The position numbers were made by a program, and so were the translations under genes. A stretch of DNA of 64,000 bases, from contig NC_067131.1 of NCBI RefSeq assembly GCF_021347895.1, positions 12,118,653-12,182,652 on the forward strand, written 5' to 3'. The notes under the pieces were generated by a model that saw only the letters and a program-made list of their open reading frames with translations, searched no databases and was not told the origin of the DNA. Below, in pieces: positions 26,844 to 37,109 of the stretch; the first letter of the stretch is position 1; the number at the start of each line of letters is the position of its first letter. The DNA comes from Acanthochromis polyacanthus (Eukaryota; Chordata; Actinopteri; Pomacentridae).

Positions 26844-27575
26844 ATGAAAATGAATTTCACTCTACTTCTGTCTGCTCCTGCTATTCACCAGTTAGATTAC
26901 CTGAGCAAACATAAAACTCTGGAAAATATCAGGTTGAGTGAAAAACTCAACTTACTTATTAGTAAGTTTTCAAGGGAACTTACTGATAAAATTTACAATC
27001 ACCTCATGATTACTCGCACTCCAACTTCTCAGCTTTCCCTTGTTCCGCTTAAAAGAAATCCGTCAGACTCCATCCTTTCGAAGACCAGGAAGTGTCAGCT
27101 AGAAGATGAAGTCCTGTACACAGTGATTGAGGAAGCAGTGGGACAGTTTGTGCAGAAGCTGCTGGTCTGTGGCGAGGAGTCACTGTATGCTCAAACCGAG
27201 GAGGTTTCTGGGGCTCTGACAGACATCCAAGACCTCATCACAAAGATGGTGACCCCGTCTGCAGAAGAGAACGTCATCGTGGAGCCGGAGGTTCCTGCAG
27301 TTTCTGAACCGATTTGCAGTGATGGCAAGGATTTGCATGAGTCTCCGGCAGCCACGTTTTCCATACAGGCTGAGGTCCACAGATGCCCAGAGTCTGTCTG
27401 TAGTTTGGTGTCAGACCACGAAGAGTCTGAACCGTCTGAAACTGCAGAAACCATCGTGGAGCCGGAGGTCCCTGTGCCAGACACAAATGTTCTCCAGCGC
27501 AGAATCCTCTTCCACTGGAGAACATGGAAGAGTTCTCCAGTGGAAGAGAACCACCCAACATCAATGGGTGGGTGA
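26844..27575 (+). CDS. N-terminal open segment of the unrecognised region
   Basis: This is an open frame of 243 codons. Residues 1-115 are predicted largely helical by eye (LDYLSKHKTLENIRLSEKLN, then DEVLYTVIEEAVGQFVQKLL). Residues 135-215 are acidic, with VEPEVPAVSEP and, repeated later, VEPEVPVPD, plus CSLVSDHEESEP. There is no signal peptide and no membrane segment. The last about 30 codons run into two adjacent hairpins and then a stop, and look like a corrupted tail. The start ATG at 26,844 is the first in frame (with a second ATG two codons on). No upstream promoter signal is obvious. Confidence 0.5.
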   Translation: MKMNFTLLLSAPAIHQLDYLSKHKTLENIRLSEKLNLLISKFSRELTDKIYNHLMITRTPTSQLSLVPLKRNPSDSILSKTRKCQLEDEVLYTVIEEAVGQFVQKLLVCGEESLYAQTEEVSGALTDIQDLITKMVTPSAEENVIVEPEVPAVSEPICSDGKDLHESPAATFSIQAEVHRCPESVCSLVSDHEESEPSETAETIVEPEVPVPDTNVLQRRILFHWRTWKSSPVEENHPTSMGG

Positions 27576-27589
27576 TGCCACCCATTGAT
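27507..27589. repeat. Two adjacent perfect hairpins at the frame break
   Basis: A 17-bp perfect inverted repeat (27,507-27,523 with 27,532-27,548, 8-base loop) is followed by a 12-bp one (27,560-27,571 with 27,578-27,589, 6-base loop). They coincide with the point where the N-terminal reading frame ends. Confidence 0.85.
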
Positions 27590-27609
27590 ATTGATGTAGT
27601 TTCCTGACC

Positions 27610-28251
27610 TACCAGCAGGGACGATGAGGGTTCTGATGAGGGTGCAACTGACAAATTCTCCACGCCAGTTGTAGCGTTCAGATCTTGGGAGTCTCGAAAG
27701 TCTCTCGAAAGTTTGGTGTCAGTCCATGAAGAGTCTGAGCCCCATGAGAGATCCTCTTATGAGGACCCAACAACTGAACTGGTCACTGCTCCAGAACTTG
27801 TTGATGCTCCTGAACTCATCGCTTCTGCTGAACCTCAGGTCGGAACAACACTTTTTCATGTCCAGAGTTCCCACCAAAACATGGATGCCGTCAGTACTCT
27901 GCTGATGAAGGTGATATCAAAATCCATATATGAATCCAGGGTGTTGTTCACCACACAGGACATCCAAACCATCCAGGCCATCCCCTGTTGGGCCTGCTGG
28001 ATGACATCCACATGTCACCGAAACAAACAACTCAAATAACCCAGAAGATGGACAAAATGTCGAAGGCCATGTTGAAGGGCCTTTAAAAAATGTTTGGCTC
28101 TGCAGAAAAGTTGCTGAAGGCAGCGATGAATGTACAAGATCCATCTTTTGATGAAGCTGTGGTGTTGGCTTTGAACATTAATTTAAAAATCACCCCTCGA
28201 CCAGACAATTTGAAGTCTGGAGTCGCCAAGTTCTTCTCAGCAGTGTTCTGA
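27610..28251 (+). pseudogene. First acidic motif plus helical domain copy, frameshifted
   Basis: The frame from about 27,616 gives SRDDEGSDEG, then TPVVAFRSWESRKSLESLVS and VHEESEP, then a helical stretch with LLMKVISKSIYESRVLFTTQDIQ. Near 27,975 the frame shifts. In the next frame LLDDIHMSPK and MDKMSKAMLKGL are followed by an in-frame stop, then MFGSAEKLLKAA and DPSFDEAVVLAL. This order matches the second copy at 29,080-29,400 (LLDDINIPVDRR, IDRIPKAMVKDL, FGSADDLIEAA, DLSFDDIVVDI). The copy is therefore a diverged, broken duplicate. Confidence 0.65.
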
Positions 28252-28708
28252 AACTCTGAAGGCTGAAAAGAAAAATGTTAATAATCTCTGCGACACCTTG
28301 AACATGGCGACTGAAACTCTGCGTGTTAAAATCTCGAAGCTGATCGGAGAACAGTTGCAGGCACAGAGAGAACGTGAAGAGCTGGAGGCGGCGATGAAGA
28401 CAGAGAAACTAAAGAACGAACAGTTCAACCAGGGCAAGGAGGAAGAAATCCTGAGACTCAAGAGCCTGACGGAAACTCTCTCTGCAGAACTGAGCAACAC
28501 AACGATAAACTTCCAGAATGAAAGCAAAAAACTCCAGAAGGAGATAGAGAATCTGGACGAGCAGCAAAACACAGACCTGCTGGCGCAACAGGAGCTGCAG
28601 CAGCAGAATTCAGACCTGCAGAAGTTAGTCGACAGCTTGAACACCACGACTGAAACTCTGAAGGCTGAAAAGGAAAAGGCCAATAATCTCTGCGACACCT
28701 TGAACTGA
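28246..28708 (+). CDS. Coiled-coil segment of the unrecognised region
   Basis: This is an open frame of about 150 codons with strong heptad character, rich in E, K, Q and L. Examples are TETLRVKISKLIGEQLQAQ, REREELEAAMK, LTETLSAELSNTTINFQNE and LQKEIENLDEQQNTDLLAQ. It starts and ends with near-identical phrases (TETLKAEKKNVNNLCDTLN and TETLKAEKEKANNLCDTLN), and a copy of the KISKLIGEQLQAQ segment follows the stop. This shows an internal tandem duplication of about 430 bp. Coiled coils of this kind are not diagnostic of function. Confidence 0.55.
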
Positions 28709-28767
28709 AGAGATTTTAACACACTGAAACTCTGTGTGTTAAAATCTCAAACCTGATCGGAGAACAG

Positions 28768-29535
28768 TTGCAGGCACAAACAGAACATGAAGAGCTGGAG
28801 GCGGCTATCACAGTCACGACGCCACCTGAAGAACCACAGATTGCTGCAGCCCAATGGAGTCCTGGTCCAGGTCCCAGTGATGCTGTAGGTTCTGCATCCA
28901 TCTGCAGGGATGATGAGGCTGTTGTTTGTACACCAGTTGTAGCCCTGAGACCCTCAGAGTCTCTCTGCAGTTTGATACCAGTGCATGAAGAGTCAGAACC
29001 AATGACCGACCTCATCACTGCTCCTCAACCTAAGTCTGAAACATCAGATCTTCAGTCTGAGGTTGAGGCTGAAACGTCAAATCTTTGTCCTGTCATCAGC
29101 GTGCTGCTCTGTAAGGTGATCACTTTATCCCTGAACAAATGCAAAAAGACGTTATCCATACTGGACCTCCAGGCCGTCATGAAGCGCCTGTCGGAGCTGC
29201 TGCTAGACGACATCAACATCCCCGTCGACAGAAGAATCATGAAGATAGACAGAATACCCAAAGCCATGGTGAAAGATCTTCACACGGCGTTTGGCTCAGC
29301 AGACGACCTGATAGAAGCAGCAATAACACCAGAAGATCTGTCTTTTGATGACATTGTTGTGGATATTTTCAGAATGCATCTGGATGCGATTGCTCATCCA
29401 AAAAAAGAAATCTGCAGTCGCCAGGTTCTTCTCAGCAATGGGAAGAGCCTTCAGAAGACCCTTCAAATGTTGAATGAAATGACCATCACCAGTTTGAAGG
29501 GAAAAAAAAGAAGCGTCGAAAACGTGTTTCCTTAA
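28768..29535 (+). CDS. C-terminal open segment, second helical domain copy
   Basis: This is an open frame of 255 codons, with a possible in-frame beginning slightly upstream at the duplicated LIGEQLQAQ phrase. The first ~95 residues are low-complexity and acidic, ending in SLCSLIPVHEESEP. The remainder is helical: CPVISVLLCKVITLSLNKC, LDLQAVMKRLSELLLDDIN, IPKAMVKDLHTAFGSADDL and LSFDDIVVDIFRMHL. It ends in a basic tail, LKGKKRSVENVFP. This is the best-preserved copy of the domain, which I cannot assign to a known family. Confidence 0.5.
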   Translation: MQAQTEHEELEAAITVTTPPEEPQIAAAQWSPGPGPSDAVGSASICRDDEAVVCTPVVALRPSESLCSLIPVHEESEPMTDLITAPQPKSETSDLQSEVEAETSNLCPVISVLLCKVITLSLNKCKKTLSILDLQAVMKRLSELLLDDINIPVDRRIMKIDRIPKAMVKDLHTAFGSADDLIEAAITPEDLSFDDIVVDIFRMHLDAIAHPKKEICSRQVLLSNGKSLQKTLQMLNEMTITSLKGKKRSVENVFP

Positions 29536-29799
29536 AAATGAAAGACTAGTTAGATGAACAGACACAGCACGTGTGAATCACCAAAACCAATAAGTCATCA
29601 ATAATTATTAAAAATAAGCTTCACATCAACAGCAAAAAGGTAAAACCCAAAGCATGCAAATTCAAAAATCATTTGTCACTTTTCTGCTCAGATTGCCAAC
29701 ATGAGCTCTGAGAGAAAACAAGTCCTGTTTAAAAGTTAGAAAAAACTTTTACAAAAAACTTTAAAAGTTAAAAAAAATCATAGAAATTTGTTTGAGCTT

Positions 29800-30075
29800 T
29801 TTTAGTGTGTTAATGTGTTTATAGTGTGTTTTAATATGTTTATAGTGTTTTAATGCGATTGTAATGATTTAATGTGTTTTTAGTGTTTTAACGTGTTTTT
29901 AGTGTGTTAATGTGTTTTTAGTGTTTTAACGTGTTTTTAGTGTGTTAACGTGTTTTTAGTGTGTTTTAAAGTGTTTATAGTGTTTTAATGTGTTTTTAGT
30001 GTTTTAACGTGTTTTTAGTGTGTTAATGTGCTTTTAGTGTTTTAACGTGTTTTTAGTGTGTTTTTAATCTTTGAG
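29800..30075. repeat. Minisatellite with TGTTTTTAGTGTTTTAACG unit
   Basis: Roughly 20-base phrases, TGTTTTTAGTGTTTTAACG and the variant ending TGTTAATG, alternate across about 270 bases directly downstream of the broken coding region. The intervening 29,540-29,800 holds only A-rich sequence. Confidence 0.85.
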
Positions 30076-30329
30076 CTTTTTTAGTTCAAAAAAATTAAAA
30101 CAATTTTTTTTTAAAATTGAGAAAAAAATCAAAAAATGAACTCAAAATAAAAAATTGAAAAAAAAAACAACAACAAAATACATGTCGGTTTCTATGAAAT
30201 GTTTTCTTGTGCCACACGTCCTGTTATCAGGAATAAGTTTTTATTTTATTTATCTGTTTTTTATTATTTTCATTATCACAGTCTGAGATTTGTCTGTGAT
30301 TAGCTGACAAATCTGATGAAAGATTATTT

Positions 30330-30640
30330 AATGTCCAATCATAAAGACAAAAAATATTTTAAAATGTGTCCAGATAGACTTAAAACTCTTCAGAATGACT
30401 CAAAAATTGTGCAAAATGACTCAGTATTATTCCGATGTTTGTCAAAACCATTGACAAAATGGTTCAAAATTTGGCCGAAACAAACCAAATTTTGTACAAA
30501 TAGACTCAAAACTGCTCAGACTGCGTTGAAACTTGCGTAAAATAATTCAATATTTGCCCAAAATGTCTCAAAAGTATTCTCAAAATGATCAAAAACTGTC
30601 AATAATTACTCAAGTTGTCCTAACATACTTAAAATAGTGC
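30330..30640 (-). repeat. Degenerate repeat, right (inverted) copy
   Basis: On the minus strand this reads through TTTGAGTCTATTTG, GCAAATATTGAATTATTTT and TTTTGAGACATTTTG. These are the same phrases as the plus-strand block at 23,690-24,130. Confidence 0.8.
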
Positions 30641-31500
30641 AAATTTTTATGCTTACTTTTCACGTTAATATTTCACTTTTATCTCATTTCAAGGTGCAAT
30701 ATTTAACTTTTATCCAGTTTTCAAATCTCATTACCATACAGTCTATGCTCATTACACAGTTGCAATATTTCATTTCTATTTTATTTTTAGGTGCAATATT
30801 TTACATTGACTAATTGTCACTTTTTATTCTCATTTTACTGATAAAATATTTCACTTTTATCTCATTTTAGGGGCAATATTTCATTGTTATCTCACTTTTA
30901 GGTGCAATATTTGGCTTTATCTCACTTTCTCGCCATAATATTTCAATTTTATCTCATTCAGTTGCAATATTTCACTGTTATCTAAATTTTCAGGTGCAAT
31001 ATTTCACTTTTTTATAATTTTTCCATTGCAATATTTCATTATTAGGTGCAAATTTTAATTTCTATCAAATTTTTAGGTGAAATATATCACTTCGTCTCAT
31101 TTGTTCTGTTGTAATACTTAATTTTTCTCTCATTTTTAGGTGCAATGGTTCATTTTTTATCTACTTTTCCAATTGCAATATTTTGTATTTCTTTCATGTT
31201 TAGGTACAATACTTCATTTTTTTTTTTAAATTCCAATTACAATATTTCACCTATATATAATAATAAGGTGAAATTTTTCACTTGTATTTTTCAGGTGCAA
31301 CATTTCATTTTAATTTCATTTTTAAATGCCATATTTCATTTGCATCGCATTTATCAGGTTCAATATTTCATTTTTAGCTCAATTTTAGGGGCAATATTTC
31401 ACCTTTATCTCACTTTCAAGCTGAGACATTTCAATTTTATCTCATTCAGTTGCAAAATGTTATTTTTATACTCTTTTTTCGGTGCAATATTTCACTTTAG
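30640..31500. repeat. AT-rich minisatellite, GCAATATTTCACTTTTATCTC unit
   Basis: The phrase GCAATATTTCA with TTTTATCTCATTTTAGG recurs more than twenty times at irregular spacing of roughly 35-45 bases. Longer stretches (30,880-30,990 and 31,385-31,500) are similar to each other over about 110 bases, which suggests a higher-order duplication. The overlapping open frame of 121 codons is a by-product of the repeat. Confidence 0.85.
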
Positions 31501-31509
31501 AGCTGAATG

Positions 31510-32038
31510 AATTTAAAATGAGGATGATTAGAAGCACTTTGTGTAGAATTTGATAAACAGGTTCTGGTGTTCCCAGTGGTAGTTAATGATTACAGTAATT
31601 AAACCAGGTGACAGTAAGATTAAAGCTCTGATTAAAGGCTTCATACTGTAAACTGCAAGCACTTTGCAGCAAAGCGCAGCACAATGACAATGAAATAAAC
31701 TGTATTTATGTATCTGAAGGACGGGTTATTTTTTGACATAATGACTTTTGTCCTTCATTCTATCAAAAAAACAACATTGAAGATACAGTTTAGCGTGAAC
31801 TTTGGGTAAATGTAATGAAAATATAGTTGACATCATATTTTCCTAAAGTTGTAAAAGAAGAAACCGCACATTCTTACTCTTATAGACAGAAAGTTTAGCT
31901 TAAGGCATGTAATAAAGGATATATTTGTGCCATTCATTGCAATGGAGTTTTGTTGATCAGGCGTGACCATTAACTTAAAATCCCTAATCTTAGCAAACCT
32001 TGGGTAGATATTGCTGTACACATTGTGCTGAACAGCTA
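31510..32038. other. No supported gene
   Basis: This is ordinary AT-rich sequence between the minisatellite and the helicase-bearing element. Confidence 0.5.
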
Positions 32039-32630
32039 ACATCATTATAGCCTCGCCGCGCTAGACAACCCACGGCAACGAATTTAATTCTCTGCCAGGG
32101 TGGGTCGAGTTATCCTCCATAAGGCTCGAGGCTGGATTCTCCTAAAACTGGCCGGACGAATCACCATGAAGTGTAGAGTCAGAAGGCGGGCGTAACTAAG
32201 TGACGACAGAGGCGCGACGATTCTGACAGAAACAACCGGCGCACAATAAACAGTTATCTTTCGACTCGGCTTTGGCCTCAGCCCTTAAAGATTTGAAGCT
32301 AAAATTCAACTTGAAAGATAAACAAAGGACAGCACTGAAGTGTTTCATTGAGAAGAAAGACGTATTTGGACTTACGGCGACGGGATATGGCAAATCCTTA
32401 ATATACCAGTTAGCTCCGCTGGTTGGGAAGCTAATGGGACTTAGCCACAATCCGCCGGTGTTCTAGGAACTCCGTCAGCCTATTCATTGCGCTGATTGGT
32501 TGTATACCTACCCAATTGCTGCAGAGTGATTTGAAAGACAACCTTTTAGCCTGCATCCCTCCCTGTCGAGCGATCCTAGACCCTTGTGCCTTCAGAACAT
32601 GGGTCTAGCGCGGCTAGGCTAACATCATTA
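32039..32630 (+). mobile_element. 574-bp TIR element with 9-bp target duplication
   Basis: The element at 32,048-32,621 has ends TAGCCTCGCCGCGCTAGAC and the inverse of TAGCCTAGCCGCGCTAGAC (17 of 19 positions identical). Both sides carry the duplicated target ACATCATTA (32,039-32,047 and 32,622-32,630). No transposase is present, so it is non-autonomous. It is GC-richer than its surroundings. It contains a RecQ-type helicase fragment. A 9-bp duplication is typical of Mutator-like elements, but the superfamily is not proven. Confidence 0.85.
32242..32466 (+). pseudogene. RecQ-type helicase N-terminal fragment inside the element
   Basis: The frame reads ALKDLKLKFNLKDKQRTALK, then FIEKKDVFGLTATGYGKSL and IYQLAPLVGKLMGL, then a stop at 32,464-32,466. 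This matches the start of RecQ-family DNA helicases: the Q-motif region (L..KQ..A...F) followed by Walker A, usually PTGxGKSLCYQ. The Walker A proline is alanine here. Only about 70 residues are present, and the DEAH and later motifs are missing. It is probably a remnant of a helicase-carrying parent transposon, or a captured host fragment. Confidence 0.75.
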
Positions 32631-33179
32631 GTCAGATTGTTGGCTTTTCTTTACACTAATGTTTCGATATGTTCTGTCACGTGCAACCATGAAAAGAGTT
32701 CCTGTATACGTAGTAGTTGGCTTTTTGAACATATTTAAATGACTCAGCACTTTTTGAAACAGTGCCTACAGGTAAAGGTGGTATAGGCCACTCCAAATGA
32801 GACATAAAACTGACATTTTGTAGTAATTTTAGGTTGTTTTTTTTTTTTTTTGAAGTAAGAACACCTTGGACATCCAGGGTCGGGTGTTGTTTTTGCTAAT
32901 GAAATGTGGGATGCTATGCCAAGATTTAAAAGGTTCTAAGGTGGTCAGAAAAAAGAAAAGACTAGAAATGCCAATGAGTCTGGCAAAAGATTTAAAGTGA
33001 TGCAAATCATTCATAATCAATCATTTCATAGTGAGGAACATCTTCTAGACTACCATTTTGGGGGGAAAAAATCAAAAGAAAGAAAAGACAAATCACAGAA
33101 CCTGTAGGTAACTCTCGCGACTGTTGGTGTCAAGGTATTGTAAAAAGCCTTTTTTTTTTCTGTCCAAAAAAGAACATTG

Positions 33180-33700
33180 TAGCGATTTACCAGTAAGCAT
33201 ATGGGCAAATAGCAGGGATTTTGGAGTAACGTGCTGTGGACAGATGAATCAAAGGCAGACAGCCACAATGACAGCGGACGTGTGGCTCCAAATAAAGGCA
33301 GCTTTTCCAGAGAAGAGCCTGATACCAGCTTTAAAGCACAGAGGTGGAAGCATTATAGTTTGAGGTTGCTTTGTCATGTCAGGGACTGAGATGAGTTTAA
33401 CAATGCATGATATCAAAAAAGATCATTTGAGGCCATCTGTTCTAGAAATTTGAACTGGAAAGAGACCTTTCAACAGCATAATGATCCTAAGTACATAAGA
33501 AAACGACCAAGAGCTGACTCACGTTGGACTCTAATCCCAGATTTTTGGATCAAGTTAAAATGTAATAGAGTTGTTTTTTTGTTGTTGTTTTTTTAATGGG
33601 CAACACATGCAAGAAAAGCCTCAAACATCTTGCAGCTGAAGGATTTTTGCATGGATGAGCAGTCAAACATTTCAGCAAACAATTATGCAATGATAAAGGG
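33180..33700 (+). pseudogene. Heavily decayed Tc1-like transposase remnant
   Basis: On the plus strand VLWTDESK (first catalytic Asp motif) is followed after frameshifts by LKHRGGSIIV. The next motif, QQHNDPKYIRKR, has the catalytic Asp of QQDNDPKH changed to His. RWTLIPDFWIKLK follows. The copy is old and belongs to a third Tc1-like subfamily in this window. No terminal repeats are recognised. Confidence 0.7.
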
Positions 33701-33899
33701 GGGAATACTAACTTCTGAGGCCACTACTGATCATCTATTGATTTTCTTGTTGATAAAATGACTGAAAAAAGCTTATTTTCCTTGTGGTGTTCAAATATAT
33801 GACTGCATTCAAAAAGATCAAATGTGTGCTGGTCTAAATATCTTAAAAATTACTTATTTTGTCACAAGACTGCATCTTTGTCTTGTTAAAAAAAAAAAG

Positions 33900-36800
33900 C
33901 AGACCAACCACTTCTTGCAATCTTGATGCCGTCGAGCGATTATTTATACTGAAAGCAACAAGATAAACCGACTTTTAAGGCCATCATCACTTCCTTTTAA
34001 AAAAAGAAGCACATGCTGTATATGTGGAGATCGTGATGGCTTATTCGACAGTCACTGCTGCCAAGAAGAACTGAGCTGAGACAACAGTAACGAATAATAA
34101 TAATAAAAAAAAACACATGCATAAGTGAGAGAGAGAGAATGAGACAAGGGCAGAACAACAAGCTGAAAAAGAAATCTGAAAGACAGTGAGTCAGAGAGGC
34201 TGAAAGACAAGAGTCAGCAGAGAAAGAGAGATGAAGAGATTGTTGCTCATTCATCCAGTCTTGCAAACAACAGCGTCACAGACACTGAGACAGACGAGGG
34301 AGACGGGGAAGAAGAAGAGAAAGCGAGACAAAGCGAGGCAGATCTTGTTCGGCAGAGAGATCACAGCAATACAGATCTATTTGCAGATTAGTAATGGTTC
34401 TGGCTGTGTGTGTCTCTATGTGTGTGTGTTTGTATTGCAGGCACCAACAATGTCACACACATATACAAGTGCGCACACACCCACATGCCTACACACTCAC
34501 ACACTCACACACACACACAGCAAACATACCTTTGCCTGGTTATCCTCACATTCCCTGAGCAGAGAGCAACAAATTGACACACTGCAGTTTATTTATTGCT
34601 GTATACCAGGTTGTAGGTGCTTTAACGCCATCTAGAGGCGAACATCTGCATACAGGACACTGAGTTTTATTTTTAGAGGGTTTAAGATATTTATTTGTCC
34701 TTTTTAAGATATGTGCTTTAGTAAATAGATCAGACGTAAATCAGAAGTGTAAATATGCTGGAGTACTACAAACAGAATTCCTCCTGTCCTGTCAGTCTCC
34801 TTCTCATGTCTGAAAACTTGAAGTCTGAATGTGATCATCTGCCAAAAATTGATTGCCCTTGAGACTCTGCAACATTTTCCCTGTTCTGTGACCTAAATTA
34901 AACTCAGTGGAATTGTTTTTACTTGGTGAAGCAGCCTTAAAGGACCATTTAATGTTTGCAAAAACAGGTGACTCCATTTTCAGAAAACTCATTTTTTTTA
35001 TTGTTTACTTGAGAAAATAAATAATAACACTAAAAATTTATTTTTTCTCCATTTTGTCATGTATTTTTCTACTGAGTCAAATCCACTCAACTTCAGTTTG
35101 ATATTATCTCAAGTGAAAAATAAAAAAAGCTTTCTGAAAATTTATCAAAACGGAGTTATCTGTTTTTGCAAATGAACTCTCCAAATTCTACCTGGAACTA
35201 GTCACCAAGTACATTCATATTTTTATCACATCTACAGTATTGTGGTGTTTAATTAATAACTACAGTGACACCTCTAAATTAGTTTTCAGCCTGTAATCCT
35301 AAATCGAAGACAACTCGACTTCTGTTTTTTGGGTTCTTGAGGGTATTTCACAGAAGAGGCTTCTCCGGTTCTGAGTGACTGTTGTGAACTCCTAAATATA
35401 TGTTTTCACTCTTAAACCACATGGCTAATGGATAATGATTGACCTTTAGATGCATCAAGGTGTGAATGGCTGTCAAACTGCCCTTTCAGTTTACTCAAGA
35501 CTGCATTATAAGTACCTGATAAGTGGTATCCCCTGTTTAGAGATGGATGTCCCACATAGATGGCTTTCTCTCAAACTGCGTGTCTTCTCATCTGCCCAAA
35601 TATGGATGATAGATGTCACAGTCATAAAAGGAGTGCCCTTATTATCCTTTAAATGCAGATGTGTCTTGTCCTGAAACACTGGCTCTCTTGCGTGATGCCA
35701 GAATTCAATCTGCACTGTAATTCTCCAGACATCATGTTTAGTTGAGCACAGTTTTGAGTGCGTTCGATACACAATATCTAAGTTGATGCTGTGAAGGTCC
35801 TAATTAGTTTCTGTGACATAGATAGACATGAAATATGACTAATTACCACCGATCGCCTGAAATTATTAAAACATTCCACTTTACTTACCTCCCGTGTTGA
35901 CAGAACAGTTGAATTATTTTCCACATGACTCCTTTAGTAACTACTTGAGAGGGCCACTGCTCTGTTATGGAGTTATATTTTAATGAGTTTTGGAGGAAAT
36001 GGATCAGATTTTCAAACAGAAATGGGACACAAGTAGAACAAAGCAAAACAAAACAAAACTGAATGCGAGATATAGAGATGAACTTAGATATGAAATGTAT
36101 TGGCGGCTTTATCAGCTCACCAGAGACGCTTTGTCTGGCGTTCGGCTGAAAATTTCATCTCGTCTTGTTCTTGTGCCTCCAGGGTTTGCAGCTGTGTCAC
36201 CGCTGAGGTCATCCTGTCTGCATACCAAGACCCTGCGCTTCCTCTCCAACATGGCGCTGCATGGAAAGAAAAGTGCAGCAGCCACCAGTAATTGGTAGGC
36301 ATAAAGTGTTGTGTTATGTTGAAACAGCTGAAACTCAACAGAGGCATGCTCCTCTGGCTTCTCCTGCACCCTCCCTCTTTGTTATCAAATCACCAGCTGT
36401 TTATGAACTTTGCACTAACTCTGCTAACTCACCCTGAATGGTGGCAGGTGTTAGGAGCATCCTCGGCAGTTGACTCTGAGTGGCTTGATAATAACACAGT
36501 AGAAGCATGATGCATGGAGAAAAATAGCTCCAGGCTCTACTTTTAAAAATAAAAATAAAAAAAGTAATTAAATAAATAAAAGCAGCAGGGTGCCTCTATT
36601 TTACATGTATATTTTAGTTAAAAAAAACACTTGGATCAAAGCAGAGTGGACCATTTACAGCAGAAAAATGGTAATGCAGATGGACTGAGCTCAGCGCTCA
36701 TGAGGATGTTCACCAGATGAAGCAGTGAGCGGCCGACTCTGCAGGGACTGATCTAAAGCTCCCTCGGGGTTTTACAGAGGACAACATTCATCATACACAT

Positions 36801-37100
36801 TGCAAGAGATGTCACAAATGGTGGTAATAAAAGTTACATGAATGATCAGCAGGAAGCAAGTGTGGACTGTTGCGCTGTTTGGGCCAGCTAAATGACTTGT
36901 TTGAATGTAACTGGGACTGTGTGCAATAATCAGCTGCCTGACGAACACCAAACTTGCAGACAAATGAAAATACAGCTTCATAAATAATATTATAGTGAGG
37001 GGAAAGGTCTGCAGTTGCCGACGGATTCCAACACTGCGACAAGAACAAAAAAGCATCTCTTTAAATTGATATTTTTAAATTGATTTATTAAAATGAGGGT
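33900..37100. other. No supported gene; (CA)n tract
   Basis: There is a GA-rich stretch at 34,110-34,340 and a CA-rich tract at 34,455-34,525. No recognised coding sequence is present. A single exon-like segment inside this stretch (36,183-36,294) is listed separately. Confidence 0.45.
36183..36294 (+). other. Isolated exon-like segment, unrecognised
   Basis: A pyrimidine-rich acceptor (CTTGTTCTTGTGCCTCCAG) precedes 36,183, and a donor GTAGGC follows 36,294. Between them one frame is open, with FAAVSPLRSSCLHTKTLRF then SNMALHGKKSAAATSN. An ATG inside could start a protein MALHGKK. No partner exon was found, so it may be part of an unrecognised gene or chance. Confidence 0.25.
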
Positions 37101-37109
37101 CAAATGTGA

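Larger units (their letters stand above)
26844..29535 (+). pseudogene. Unrecognised multi-segment coding region, broken
   Basis: I do not recognise this gene. About 2.7 kb is protein-like on the plus strand with no convincing introns, but the frame changes at least three times (near 27,575, 27,975 and 28,700). The order is: a helical N-terminal part, an acidic PEVP/EESEP-rich part, a first helical repeat domain, a coiled coil, then a second acidic part and a second copy of the helical domain. The segment SLVSVHEESEP or close variants occurs three times (27,390-27,430, 27,705-27,745, 28,965-29,000), each preceded by related S-I-C-x-D-D and TPVVA-type residues. It could be a decayed retrogene or a lineage-specific intronless gene. 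An intact gene with unusual introns is possible but less likely. Confidence 0.55.

Noticed and set aside
28237..28722. 161-codon minus-strand open frame rich in serine and phenylalanine
   Set aside because: It is the complement of the plus-strand coiled coil. Its low-complexity composition is what the opposite strand of E/K/Q-rich codons gives.
31145..31510. 121-codon open frame
   Set aside because: It lies wholly within the AT-rich minisatellite and its Phe/His/Leu pattern follows the repeat unit.
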